Shown here piece after piece: positions 9,066 to 17,828 of a stretch of DNA of 64,000 bases. A program made the position numbers and the translations under genes. Position 1 is the stretch's first letter; each line of letters opens with the position of its first letter. Origin of the DNA: Gammaproteobacteria bacterium. Its GTDB lineage: Bacteria; Pseudomonadota; Gammaproteobacteria; Pseudomonadales; Azotimanducaceae. The notes beneath the pieces are model-generated. The model was not told where the DNA came from. It saw nothing but the letters and a program-made list of their open reading frames with translations, and did not search any database. The DNA lies in contig JABIZD010000132.1 of assembly GCA_018666555.1 (NCBI GenBank), positions 26,008 through 90,007 on the forward strand, written 5' to 3'.

Positions 9066-9467
9066 ATGGATTCAATAAGGAGTGACGCCAACCGCTGTTT
9101 TGTGTGCGGTCCCGGCAATGCCAGTGGCCTACAACTGAGGTTTCAGCTACAAGACAATGAATGCGTAAGCACCTTTACCCCGGGCGAATTACACTGCGGC
9201 TATGATGGCATCACCCATGGCGGGATTATATTCAGCGTCCTGGATGACGTCATGGCCAACTGGCTGTATTTGAAGGGCATGAAAGCAGTTACGGCAAAAT
9301 GCGATATCCGTTTTAAAACTTCGCTGCCTACAGGCGAGACGGTATCGGTGAGAAGCTGGTGTACCAGACAAAGAGGCGCCCTGGCAATGCTATCAGCAGA
9401 AATGCGGACACGCTCCACAAATACACTGATCTCCGAATGCGATGCCAGCTTTATGATTCAAAATTAA
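9066..9467 (+). CDS. Hotdog-fold thioesterase (PaaI-like)
   Basis: 133-residue single hotdog domain. NRCFVCGPGNASGLQLRF is the typical N-terminal motif of the PaaI/4HBT group, and CGYDGITHGGIIFSVLDDVMANW is the HGG hotdog helix with the conserved Asp that activates water in acyl-CoA thioesterases. It probably hydrolyses a short- or aryl-acyl-CoA. It ends 4 bases before the RDD gene and is likely in the same operon. Confidence 0.85.
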   Translation: MDSIRSDANRCFVCGPGNASGLQLRFQLQDNECVSTFTPGELHCGYDGITHGGIIFSVLDDVMANWLYLKGMKAVTAKCDIRFKTSLPTGETVSVRSWCTRQRGALAMLSAEMRTRSTNTLISECDASFMIQN

Positions 9468-9474
9468 ACGCATG

Positions 9475-9918
9475 ATGGGACCTACTCCGCAACAAAAGGT
9501 AAATGCCGCCAATGCGCGCCTTTCCAGAAGATTCGCAGCTTTGCTTTACGATGGCTTCCTCATTCTGGCCATATGGATGATCAGCAGCCTCCTGCTGGTC
9601 GCGCTGGTAACCGATGGCGCGGTTCTGCAAGGCCTGGCATTCCAATTATTTTTGTATCTGGAGCTCGGTGCGTTTTACGTTTATTTCTGGTGCAAGCGTG
9701 GCCAAACCCTGGGCATGCAGGCCTGGAGGATTCACCTGATCACTGAGCAGGGAGACGCGGTATCCGTAAAAACCGCCTGCAGGCGATATGTTTTTGCTAC
9801 CCTATCGGTCTGCTCCCTTGGCATTGGGTTCCTGTGGAGTCTGGTTAACTCAAACGGTTTGACGTTGCATGACCTGACAACTGATACGCGTGTAGTACAC
9901 CTTCCCAAAAATATTTAA
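9475..9918 (+). CDS. RDD-family integral membrane protein
   Basis: About 147 residues with hydrophobic helices (FLILAIWMISSLLLVALV; LFLYLELGAFYVYFW; VFATLSVCSLGIGFLW). The RDD signature is RRFAALLYDGFLIL near residue 20. GQTLGMQAWRIHLI and LTLHDLTTDTRVV match the conserved C-terminal half of the family. Two adjacent ATGs (9472, 9475) cannot be separated. RDD proteins include a few Na+/H+ antiporters, but most have no known role. It converges on lptG. Confidence 0.85.
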   Translation: MGPTPQQKVNAANARLSRRFAALLYDGFLILAIWMISSLLLVALVTDGAVLQGLAFQLFLYLELGAFYVYFWCKRGQTLGMQAWRIHLITEQGDAVSVKTACRRYVFATLSVCSLGIGFLWSLVNSNGLTLHDLTTDTRVVHLPKNI

Positions 9919-9930
9919 AGCATCACTGTC

Positions 9931-11010
9931 CTAGTGAGCCCGATGCAATTGCACGCTGGCGATACCGGCGCAGACTAATACCGGTAACATGACCGCCAGG
10001 AAAGGATGGAAGCCGTAGACCAAGCTAGCCGGAGCCAGCAGATCCTGGACAAATTTAAGTCCAATCCCGAATAACAACCCGGTAAATACACGCAAGCTCA
10101 TCGATGACTCCCGAAGCGGCCCGAATACGAACGAGATGGCGATCAGTAACAAGCTGACAATCACCAAGGGCTGCAGGACTTTGGCCCAGAATCCCAATTC
10201 ATACGCACTAGCATCGAGACTCTGCTTGTCAAGAAAGGTAATTTTTTCACGAAGTGCGGCAATCGACATCCGCTCTGGTTGAACCAGTATTTCGTTACTG
10301 AGTCGAGTCGGCGTCAGTGATGTTGTCCATATCTGGGACTCAAACACCTGAGCCCGACCCTGTAAATTTGAAAACGAAGTTTCGGTCACATCCTCAAGCA
10401 GCCAGTAATCATCCTCCCCAGGAGCTTCATGAAATATCGCCCTGGCAGCGGACTTGGCTTTAATCAACTGCCGATGCTGGTCAAAATAAAACCATTTCAA
10501 GCCTGTAATTGATGTTCCCTGCAGCTGCTCAATGTGCATAAAGGCCTGTTCCTGCCGCATCCAGATACCATTTTGCGGGGTAATATCTCGACCATCAGCT
10601 AACGCACTCTCTCTACCCAGCCGCGCTAATCGCTCGGCTTCAGGCAGCAGGTACTCGCCAATGGCTAGCCCGAATACGGCTACCAGAACAGCGACCTGAA
10701 TCACACTTGTGACGATTCTCCAGATTGATATCCCAGCTGCACGCATCACCACTAACTGACTGCTTCCTGCCAGGCCTCCCAAACCAGCGAGACCACCAAT
10801 CAGTACAGCGAAAGGAAGCGTTTCATAAAACAAACGGGGAATACTCAACACAACAAACCGAAACACGGCTAATACGGTGTAGCCGTTCTTCAGGTGATCA
10901 ATCTGTTCAATGGTTGTAAACAAGGCCAGCAGCGACACCAGCCCCAATGCCGTCAGCATTATGGCCACCAATACTGTCTCAGCTATATAGCGATCTAACC
11001 GGGTAATCAT
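9931..11010 (-). CDS. lptG: LPS export ABC permease LptG
   Basis: One of the two permeases of the LptB2FG complex that extracts lipopolysaccharide from the inner membrane. 359 residues with TM helices at the N-terminus (ETVLVAIMLTALGLVSLLALF), the RLFYETLPFAVLIGGLAGLGGLA coupling region, a periplasmic beta-jellyroll domain in the middle, and three C-terminal helices. The ATG overlaps the end of lptF by 4 bases (translational coupling). The order lptF-lptG divergent from pepA is conserved in gammaproteobacteria. Confidence 0.94.
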   Translation of the reverse strand: MITRLDRYIAETVLVAIMLTALGLVSLLALFTTIEQIDHLKNGYTVLAVFRFVVLSIPRLFYETLPFAVLIGGLAGLGGLAGSSQLVVMRAAGISIWRIVTSVIQVAVLVAVFGLAIGEYLLPEAERLARLGRESALADGRDITPQNGIWMRQEQAFMHIEQLQGTSITGLKWFYFDQHRQLIKAKSAARAIFHEAPGEDDYWLLEDVTETSFSNLQGRAQVFESQIWTTSLTPTRLSNEILVQPERMSIAALREKITFLDKQSLDASAYELGFWAKVLQPLVIVSLLLIAISFVFGPLRESSMSLRVFTGLLFGIGLKFVQDLLAPASLVYGFHPFLAVMLPVLVCAGIASVQLHRAH

Positions 11011-12131
11011 GGCCTACCTCGACCCAGTAAGGACTGTTCAACGAACAACAGGATTTCCTGCCAGAAAAACAAAGTCAAGGCGATCACAAGAAACAGCAAG
11101 TGCACCATAAACAAGCCGGGCAGCGGCTCCAACCAGCCATCTGAGATAGCCGATCGACTGGATGAAAGCGATAATAGATACAAAAAGCAAAGTACCATAC
11201 CGGGTACAAACCGGGCAAAACGCCCTTCTCTGGGGTCGACCCTGCTTAAAGGCACCGCTATCAGAACCAGAATCGGGATCATTATTATCAAGGCAATACG
11301 CCACTGTAATTCAGCACTTTCCTGTCTACTGACTGAATCGGTCCACGAGGATTGCAATAATATCTGACTCGGCCTTGATCGCGGCAACACTGCCCGGTCG
11401 AGGGCTTTTTCCTTCTCAAGCAACTGGCCGAATTCTTCATAATCAATGACCTGGAATTCCGGGCTATCAAAGGCAAAGCCATATCGACGCCCATCTTTCA
11501 ATACTAGAAACCGATTACCGTTTGCATCAATACTGGTTTCACCACTGGCCGCCATCATAGTAACCGTCTTTAATTCATTACCTGATTCTGTGCGTTGCAT
11601 TTCTGAAATAAATATCTCAGACAGTTCCTGGTTATCTAGAATATCCTCGACATAAGTTACTCTACGCCCAGAATTCAGCATCTGAAATCGGCCTGCAGAT
11701 AACATGTCAAACTCGGTCAATGTTTTCTGGCCAGTACGCAGCACATCCATGCCCTGCTCGCCCAGCGGTTTCAGCCACAGTGAAAGCAGCCCGGTCAGGA
11801 ACATCACCAAAAGACCCTGCAGCAGGGTGTAGCCAAGAATACGCTGGTCCCCGAAACCACTGCTTTTAAGAACGATCATTTCATTGTCAGCGTACAAACG
11901 ACCGTACGCCAACATAATCGCCAGGAAAAAACTAATCGGTAGAATTAATTCTATAATTCCTGGCAGGCGATACATCAAGAGTAACCAGACAATTTCTCTG
12001 CTGATACGTCCTGAAGCAGCATCTGATAAATAACCGCTGAAGCGTGACCCCACAGCAATGACCAGAACTACAAAAGTGATCACCGTCATGGAAGAGAATA
12101 CTTCTTTACAAAAATAACGAAATAAGATCAT
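11007..12131 (-). CDS. lptF: LPS export ABC permease LptF
   Basis: Partner permease of LptG, 374 residues. The start MILFRYFCKEVF and the helix TVITFVVLVIAVGSRFSGYL are followed by IVWLLLMYRLPGIIELILPISFFLAIMLAYGRL (the coupling helix region that contacts LptB). The charged periplasmic domain (RFQMLNSGRRVTYVEDI) follows, then C-terminal helices beginning ALIIMIPILVLIAVPLS. It is the first gene of the lptFG operon and its promoter must lie in the 81 bases shared with pepA. Confidence 0.94.
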   Translation of the reverse strand: MILFRYFCKEVFSSMTVITFVVLVIAVGSRFSGYLSDAASGRISREIVWLLLMYRLPGIIELILPISFFLAIMLAYGRLYADNEMIVLKSSGFGDQRILGYTLLQGLLVMFLTGLLSLWLKPLGEQGMDVLRTGQKTLTEFDMLSAGRFQMLNSGRRVTYVEDILDNQELSEIFISEMQRTESGNELKTVTMMAASGETSIDANGNRFLVLKDGRRYGFAFDSPEFQVIDYEEFGQLLEKEKALDRAVLPRSRPSQILLQSSWTDSVSRQESAELQWRIALIIMIPILVLIAVPLSRVDPREGRFARFVPGMVLCFLYLLSLSSSRSAISDGWLEPLPGLFMVHLLFLVIALTLFFWQEILLFVEQSLLGRGRP

Positions 12132-12165
12132 TGCCTAAGTTCAACAGTTACTTTATCCAAACGAG

Positions 12166-12171
12166 TATAAT
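12166..12171 (+). promoter_or_regulatory. pepA: -10 element of the pepA promoter
   Basis: A perfect TATAAT lies in the short divergent region between lptF and pepA, 41 bases before the pepA ATG. The -35 is weak (TTCAAC at 12140-12145, spacing 20, is the nearest candidate). Confidence 0.5.
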
Positions 12172-12212
12172 CGTTGTATCATGTCCATGTCTTATTTCAT
12201 TCGAGGATATTC

Positions 12213-13718
12213 ATGCATTACGCCACTTCAAGCGCACAAGTTGCTAACAGCAGAGTTCATGCTCTCATCATAGGCATATTTGAGGACGGATCTCTGTCAG
12301 CAGCAGCAGAAGCTGTGGACTCTGCTACCGAAGGCCGAATCCAGGCCATCATAAAAAGACAGGATTTTAAGGGGAAGAAAGCCCAAACGATGCTGTTACA
12401 GGACCTGGATGGAATTAAAGCACCCAGGGTCCTAATGGTGGGACTGGGCAAAGCAGGTGTAATCAAGCCCGAGGACTATCTGGCTATAGCCAAAGCAGCC
12501 ATTATGCAGCTGAAACGACTGAATATCCGGAAGGCACTGTACTGCTTGACTACAACACAGGTAGAGGGCCGAGGCCCTGACTGGGTAGCGACTAAAACCG
12601 TTGAACAATTTGAGGACGCTACCTACCAGTATCTGGTCATGAAAGGCGCCAAACCAAAACCAGACGACCGCCTCAAACTTGAGCAGGTCGACTTACTTAC
12701 AACTAAATCAGAATTGAATTCATGTAAAAAAGGCATGCTCGAAGGTGTCGCCCTCAGTAAAGGAAAGAAAGCTGCTAAAGATCTTGGCAACGCGCCTTCA
12801 AACGTCTGCACGCCATCCTTCCTTGCCGATGCAGCCAAGCAGCTGGCAAAAGACTATGCCTCCATGACGACCCAGGTTCTCAGTGAAAAACAAATGGAAA
12901 AGCTGGGCATGGGCGCCTTCCTTTCAGTCAGCAAAGGCAGTGTAGAACCCGGCAAGATGGTCATTATGAATTACCGAGGTGGCAAAGCCAGGCAAAAACC
13001 TCACGTCATAATTGGTAAAGGCATTACCTTCGATACAGGTGGAATCAGCCTGAAAGGCGGAGCAGGCATGTGGGAAATGATTTACGATATGTGCGGTGCT
13101 GCCAGCGTATTTGGTACCATGCAAGCCATTGCCGAACTAAACCCAAAAATGAATGTAGTCGGCATCATGGCAGCGGCTGAAAATATGCCATCCGGAGACG
13201 CCTCAAAACCAGGTGATATCGTCAAAACAATGTCCGGGCAAACCGTTGAAATACTCAACACCGATGCCGAAGGCCGACTGGTCCTTTGCGATGCGCTCAC
13301 CTATGCCGACAAATTCAACCCCGCGTCGGTAGTCGATATTGCGACCCTGACTGGCGCTTGTGTGGTCGCTCTTGGAAGCCATGCCACCGCCATATTTTCA
13401 AACAATGACGAACTGGCGCAGGAGATCATAGAGGCGGGTGACTATACTCATGACCGCGCCTGGCGTCTGCCAATCTGGGAGGATTACCAAAGCCAGATCA
13501 ACAGTGCCTTCGCAGACATGCAGAATATTGGTGGTCGCGAAGCGGGAAGCATTACCGCAGCCTGCTTCCTGGCTCGATTTGCAAAAAAATATCGCTGGGC
13601 TCATTTGGACATAGCCGGGAGTGGATTTAAATGGGCCGGAATGAATAAAGGCTCGACCGGCAGGCCAGTCAGCCTATTGTTGCAATACCTTCTTAGCCAA
13701 GAGGGCAAAGAATCTTGA
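12213..13718 (+). CDS. pepA: Leucyl aminopeptidase (cytosol aminopeptidase, M17)
   Basis: Cytosolic, probably hexameric aminopeptidase with two metal ions per active site. In E. coli PepA also binds DNA in Xer recombination. About 501 residues. The catalytic domain carries VIIGKGITFDTGGISLK and the signature NTDAEGRLVL with metal ligands Asp and Glu. GSATHAM-like and GSTGRPV segments close the fold. An upstream ATG at 12174 is in frame but lies just behind the -10 element. The ATG at 12213 has GAGG 6 bases before it and is preferred. It is followed by holC with a 4-base overlap. Confidence 0.93.
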   Translation: MHYATSSAQVANSRVHALIIGIFEDGSLSAAAEAVDSATEGRIQAIIKRQDFKGKKAQTMLLQDLDGIKAPRVLMVGLGKAGVIKPEDYLAIAKAAIMQLKRLNIRKALYCLTTTQVEGRGPDWVATKTVEQFEDATYQYLVMKGAKPKPDDRLKLEQVDLLTTKSELNSCKKGMLEGVALSKGKKAAKDLGNAPSNVCTPSFLADAAKQLAKDYASMTTQVLSEKQMEKLGMGAFLSVSKGSVEPGKMVIMNYRGGKARQKPHVIIGKGITFDTGGISLKGGAGMWEMIYDMCGAASVFGTMQAIAELNPKMNVVGIMAAAENMPSGDASKPGDIVKTMSGQTVEILNTDAEGRLVLCDALTYADKFNPASVVDIATLTGACVVALGSHATAIFSNNDELAQEIIEAGDYTHDRAWRLPIWEDYQSQINSAFADMQNIGGREAGSITAACFLARFAKKYRWAHLDIAGSGFKWAGMNKGSTGRPVSLLLQYLLSQEGKES

Positions 13719-14137
13719 CCCGGGTTGATTTCTATCAAATTGAATCGGATGAGGAGCCGATGCTATTTGCCTGTCGGCTGATTGATAAAGTCTATAGAAA
13801 AGGCCACCAGATATATATCCACGTCCAGAACGAACAGGATTGCACTGCTCTGGACGATCTGCTCTGGACCTTTCGTCCGGAGAGGTTCATCCCGCACTGT
13901 CGATCTACAAGTGAGACAGATGCACCGATTAAAATTGGCTGCCTGACCGAACCCGAAGACCATCAGGACGTCCTCATCAATATTGCAGGCCAGGTGCCCG
14001 ACTTCTTCAGCCGATTTGAACGCGTCGCCGAGATCGTGCCCAGGTCAGAGATCAGCCGGGACCAGGCCAGGACAAACTTTCGTTTTTACAAGGAACGGGG
14101 ATATCCACTGAAGTATCACCAGATGGCGGCGCAATGA
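13715..14137 (+). CDS. holC: DNA polymerase III chi subunit
   Basis: Clamp-loader accessory subunit that bridges SSB and psi. 140 residues. Features of the family: TRVDFYQIESDEEPMLFACRLIDKVYRKGHQIYIH at the start, the LDDLLWTFRPERFIPH motif, PIKIG, and INIAGQVPDFFSRFERVAEIV. The start is TTG at 13715, overlapping the pepA stop, with GAGGG upstream. The order pepA-holC-(small gene)-valS is conserved in Pseudomonas. A holD-like gene (psi, its partner) is present about 23 kb downstream. Confidence 0.93.
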   Translation: MTRVDFYQIESDEEPMLFACRLIDKVYRKGHQIYIHVQNEQDCTALDDLLWTFRPERFIPHCRSTSETDAPIKIGCLTEPEDHQDVLINIAGQVPDFFSRFERVAEIVPRSEISRDQARTNFRFYKERGYPLKYHQMAAQ

Positions 14138-14601
14138 ACAAAAAAAACCACCATCAAGAAAACCAGACAGCAAAAACAGACAAGGTAGCATCGACACAGA
14201 TTCCATTGCTTAAAGATGTGGTCGATTTACTGGTACAGCATGGTAGTGATGGCGCAAAAACAGGTAGTAACCCGAAGCAGGGTCCTGGCCGCTCTAACCC
14301 CGCTGCAAAAAAAGTAATTTCACGAGGCCCTGCCGATGATCCTCACTCTGATACTCACTCTGATCCTCACTATGATCCAGATACTTTAGACCTGTTCTCA
14401 GATGTTTATAACTCTGTAAAGAACAACGTCCAGGAACACGAAGAGCTTGAAAATACGATCAATCGACTCGTCGATCAATATGCCCAGACCGTGGTCAACA
14501 AACTAAATGCTGACCTTATAGAGCAACTCACGGACCTGTCGGCCTGCCTTTCCGACACAAATACATCAGAAACAGTCACAACTGACGACGATAATGACTA
14601 A
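14134..14601 (+). CDS. Hypothetical acidic protein between holC and valS
   Basis: 155 residues with no recognised domain. The first half is polar and low in complexity. It includes four imperfect tetrapeptide repeats beginning with Asp (DPHS, DTHS, DPHY, DPDT, residues ~69-84), encoded by four 12-base units at 14338-14385. The second half is predicted helical (ELENTINRLVDQYAQTVVNKLNADLIEQL) and ends in an acidic tail. The start overlaps holC by 4 bases, so it is translated from the holC message. Pseudomonas has a similar-sized unnamed gene at this spot. A link to chi or to tRNA charging would be speculation. Confidence 0.75.
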   Translation: MNKKNHHQENQTAKTDKVASTQIPLLKDVVDLLVQHGSDGAKTGSNPKQGPGRSNPAAKKVISRGPADDPHSDTHSDPHYDPDTLDLFSDVYNSVKNNVQEHEELENTINRLVDQYAQTVVNKLNADLIEQLTDLSACLSDTNTSETVTTDDDND

Positions 14602-14625
14602 GCGCGTGTATACTCGCACTTTTTA

Positions 14626-17400
14626 ATGAATATGACCCCCATGGACAAGTACGACCCAAAGACTGTTGAAGGCTCCTGGTACAAACGCTGGGAAGCTGCT
14701 GGCTACTTTGCTCCGCAGGGCAATGGCCGCCCATTTTCAATCGCCATACCCCCGCCTAATGTCACGGGAACGCTACACATGGGACATGCTTTCCAACATA
14801 GCCTGGTCGATTCGATCATCAGGCGGCAGCGTATGCTCGGTGACAAAACCCACTGGCAGATGGGCACCGACCATGCGGGCATTTCGACCCAGTTGATTGT
14901 CAGCGAACAACTGGCAAGAGAAAATTTGAAACCGATGGATATCGGAAGAGAAGCTTTCATTGATCGAGCCTGGCAGTGGAAGGCAGAATCCGAAGGAACT
15001 ATCTCGACCCAACTGCGCCGCATGGGCGCCTCACTGAACTGGCAGACAGAACGATTCACATTAGATGAAGGCCTGTCTCGAGCTGTTTTAGAAGTTTTCA
15101 TCCGCCTCTACGAGGATGGCCTTATCTATCGGGGCAAACGCCTGGTTAACTGGGATCCTGTCCTGGAAACATCAATATCTGACCTTGAAGTCGTTTCAGA
15201 GGAAGAAAACGGCCACCTCTGGCATTTCAAATATCCCCTGGAAAATAACCAGGGCCAGTTCCTGGTAGTGGCGACGACAAGACCAGAGACCATGTTGGGA
15301 GATACTGCGGTTGCTGTACACCCGGATGATGTTCGCTACCGACATCTGATCGGCCAGAACATTTTACTGCCACTTACTGACCGGGTCATTCCTATTATAG
15401 GGGATCACTATGTTGACCAGGACTTTGGCAGTGGCTGTGTGAAGATCACCCCTGCTCATGATTTCAATGACTACGAGGTTGGTCAACGGCATCAATTACC
15501 CGTCATCAACATAATGAACACTAACGCTTCCCTGAATGACAATACCCCGGAGCCATTTGCAGGCATGGACCGCTACGAAGCTCGTCAAGCCATAATAAAA
15601 GCTATGCAAGAACTTGGTCTCCTGGCAGATACCGAAGATCATAAAATGATGGTACCCCGAGGGGAAAAATCCGGCGTCCCGGTTGAGCCGCTGTTAAGTG
15701 ATCAATGGTTCGTGAAAATAAAACCGCTCGCCGATCCGGCCATCAAAGCAGTGGAATCAGGAGATATTGAATTTATCCCGAAACAAGCCGAGAACATTTA
15801 TTTTGCCTGGATGCGGGATATTCGCGACTGGTGTATTTCAAGGCAACAATGGTGGGGACATCGTATTCCGGCATGGTATGACCCGGATGGAAATATTTAT
15901 GTCGGTGCCAGTGAAGAAGCCGTACGGGAGGCCGCAGGATTGGCCCCCGACCTTCAGTTATCCCAGGACGAAGACGTCCTCGATACCTGGTTCTCTTCTG
16001 CCTTGTGGACTTTTTCAACACTCGGCTGGCCCGACCAGACCGAGGCTCTAGACACGTTCCATTCCACTGACATAATGGTGACGGGTCATGACATTATTTC
16101 ATTCTGGGTTTCAAGAATGATTATGATGTCGCTCAGATTTATGCATGAAGTCCCCTTCAAGAAAGTCTATATCCATGGGCTAGTAGTTGATTCCGAAGGA
16201 CAGAAGATGTCCAAATCAAAGGGAAACGGACTCGACCCAATGGATATCATAGATGGCATCTCCGCTGAACAACTGGTTTTAAAGCGCTCCAGTAACCTGC
16301 TCCAGCAAAGAGTCCGAGAAAAGATAGAGAAGTCTACCCGTAAAGAGTTTCCGGATGGTATCTCAGCTTATGGTACAGATGCATTGCGTTTCACATTTTA
16401 TGCGATAGCAACTCGCACCCGTTCAATGCGCTTCGACCTGAAAAGAGTAGAAGGCTATCGAAATTTCTGCAACAAACTGTGGAATGCCGCGAATTTTGTC
16501 TTCATGAATACCAGCGATCATGACTTAAGTGGACCAAGCTCAGATTCGATTGCCGATACCTGGATCCAAATCACATTCGATAAAGCAGCCCATACGGTTA
16601 ACCAGGCCATGGAAACTTATCGATTTGACCTGGCAGCAAAAGCCATCTATGAATTCATTTGGGATGAATTCTGTGACTGGTACCTGGAACTCTGCAAAGC
16701 AACCCTGCTATCCGACAAATCGTCTGATGAACAGAAAACCGCTGCTCGGGTTCAACTTCTTGCTACGCTGGAAAAAATCTTGAGATTGACCCATCCGTTC
16801 ATGCCTTTCATCACGGAAGAAATCTGGCAGAAAATTCCTGCGGGCATGCGACAGCACGAGACCATCATGCTGGCCCCCTACCCTCAAGCAGGGCAACAGG
16901 ACGAGACTGCCAATAATAAAGTCACCGACGATATAAACTGGCTTAAACAGGTTATCGGTGCAGTTCGAAACACTCGCGGCGAGATGGACATTTCCCCAGC
17001 CCGGCCTATTCCACTCATATTTTATAATGGGACCACGGAGGATAAGAGGCGCTTGAACGCCTACACAGAACTCCTCAGTGCTATTGCCAGACCAGAATCG
17101 GTTACCTGGCTCAATACAGGAGAAGCCCTCCCAGTCGCGAATGTCCAACTGATCGGCGAGATGCAATTATTAGTTCCATTAGCAGGTCTGATAGACAAAC
17201 ATGCAGAACTGCAAAGACTGGCTAAGGAACTGGACCGCCTGGCAAACGATATAAAGAGAAGCTCCGGTAAACTGACCAATCCAAATTTCATCAACAAAGC
17301 TCCCGAAGACGTTGTCTTTAAAGAAAAATTAAAACTCGCCGATTTCGAACAAGCCCTGAAGGAACTGACCCTTCAAAAGAACAGAATCAGCGACCTTTAA
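14626..17400 (+). CDS. valS: Valyl-tRNA synthetase
   Basis: Class I aminoacyl-tRNA synthetase that charges tRNA-Val and edits mis-activated threonine. About 920 residues. HIGH-type motif TGTLHMGH near residue 48; the inserted CP1 editing domain holds TTRPETMLGDTAVAV; KMSKS motif GQKMSKSKGNGLDP; anticodon-binding domain; C-terminal coiled coil (KHAELQRLAKELDRLANDIKRSS) that gives the usual ValS tail. Three in-frame ATGs (14626, 14632, 14641) are possible. The conserved family sequence starts at MDKYDPKTVE, so 14641 may be the true start. A TATACT at 14609-14614 would put transcription start only a few bases before 14626. Confidence 0.95.
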   Translation: MNMTPMDKYDPKTVEGSWYKRWEAAGYFAPQGNGRPFSIAIPPPNVTGTLHMGHAFQHSLVDSIIRRQRMLGDKTHWQMGTDHAGISTQLIVSEQLARENLKPMDIGREAFIDRAWQWKAESEGTISTQLRRMGASLNWQTERFTLDEGLSRAVLEVFIRLYEDGLIYRGKRLVNWDPVLETSISDLEVVSEEENGHLWHFKYPLENNQGQFLVVATTRPETMLGDTAVAVHPDDVRYRHLIGQNILLPLTDRVIPIIGDHYVDQDFGSGCVKITPAHDFNDYEVGQRHQLPVINIMNTNASLNDNTPEPFAGMDRYEARQAIIKAMQELGLLADTEDHKMMVPRGEKSGVPVEPLLSDQWFVKIKPLADPAIKAVESGDIEFIPKQAENIYFAWMRDIRDWCISRQQWWGHRIPAWYDPDGNIYVGASEEAVREAAGLAPDLQLSQDEDVLDTWFSSALWTFSTLGWPDQTEALDTFHSTDIMVTGHDIISFWVSRMIMMSLRFMHEVPFKKVYIHGLVVDSEGQKMSKSKGNGLDPMDIIDGISAEQLVLKRSSNLLQQRVREKIEKSTRKEFPDGISAYGTDALRFTFYAIATRTRSMRFDLKRVEGYRNFCNKLWNAANFVFMNTSDHDLSGPSSDSIADTWIQITFDKAAHTVNQAMETYRFDLAAKAIYEFIWDEFCDWYLELCKATLLSDKSSDEQKTAARVQLLATLEKILRLTHPFMPFITEEIWQKIPAGMRQHETIMLAPYPQAGQQDETANNKVTDDINWLKQVIGAVRNTRGEMDISPARPIPLIFYNGTTEDKRRLNAYTELLSAIARPESVTWLNTGEALPVANVQLIGEMQLLVPLAGLIDKHAELQRLAKELDRLANDIKRSSGKLTNPNFINKAPEDVVFKEKLKLADFEQALKELTLQKNRISDL

Positions 17401-17540
17401 ACCGCCAGGGTTGCAAAAGACGCAAAAAACGCAAAAAGAACTTTAAGAAAATTGCCTGTACAAGCCTATGCTGATATGCATTAATAGTAGTTGGCAAGCT
17501 AGTTTTAATAAAAGCTAGAGCAACAATAAGAGGTACTGGC

Positions 17541-17750
17541 ATGTCTGATAGACAAACGGGGACGGTTAAGTGGTTCAACGATTCAAAAGGTTTTGGCTTC
17601 ATTGAGCGAGAATCTGGAGAGGATGTTTTTGTCCATTTTCGTTCAATAAGAGGCGAAGGGTTTCGTACTCTAAAACAAGGCGCTAAAGTCGAATTCGTTA
17701 TTTCAGAAACGGATAAAGGCTTTCAAGCAGAGGATGTAGCCGAGGTCTAA
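17541..17750 (+). CDS. CspA-family cold-shock protein
   Basis: 69-residue single OB-fold RNA chaperone. RNP1 (KGFGFIER) and RNP2 (VFVHF) are intact, and the start [15 protein letters not shown] is typical. The second half contains [17 protein letters not shown] as in CspD/CspE-like members. The 140-base leader from valS holds A-rich imperfect repeats (GCAAAA-type, 17413-17435) and could carry its own promoter. The ATG has AAGAGG upstream. Confidence 0.93.
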   Translation: MSDRQTGTVKWFNDSKGFGFIERESGEDVFVHFRSIRGEGFRTLKQGAKVEFVISETDKGFQAEDVAEV

Positions 17751-17795
17751 ACCCCTCCAGGTGCTGATGCACCCGGCTAAATTCTCACATCTTCA

Positions 17796-17818
17796 GCAGT
17801 ACCACTTAGTGGTACTGC
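17796..17818. terminator. Hairpin between convergent csp and quinone oxidoreductase genes
   Basis: Perfect 10-bp stem (GCAGTACCAC / GTGGTACTGC) with a TTA loop lies 45 bases after the csp stop and 10 bases before the stop of the gene on the opposite strand. Neither side has a strong T-run, so it may be a weak bidirectional terminator or a 3'-end protecting hairpin. Confidence 0.6.
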
Positions 17819-17828
17819 CTTGCTGCGT

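Noticed and set aside
14609..14614. TATACT as proof of a leaderless valS transcript
   Set aside because: No convincing -35 at a proper distance, and three alternative ATGs exist. Kept only as a remark in the valS entry.
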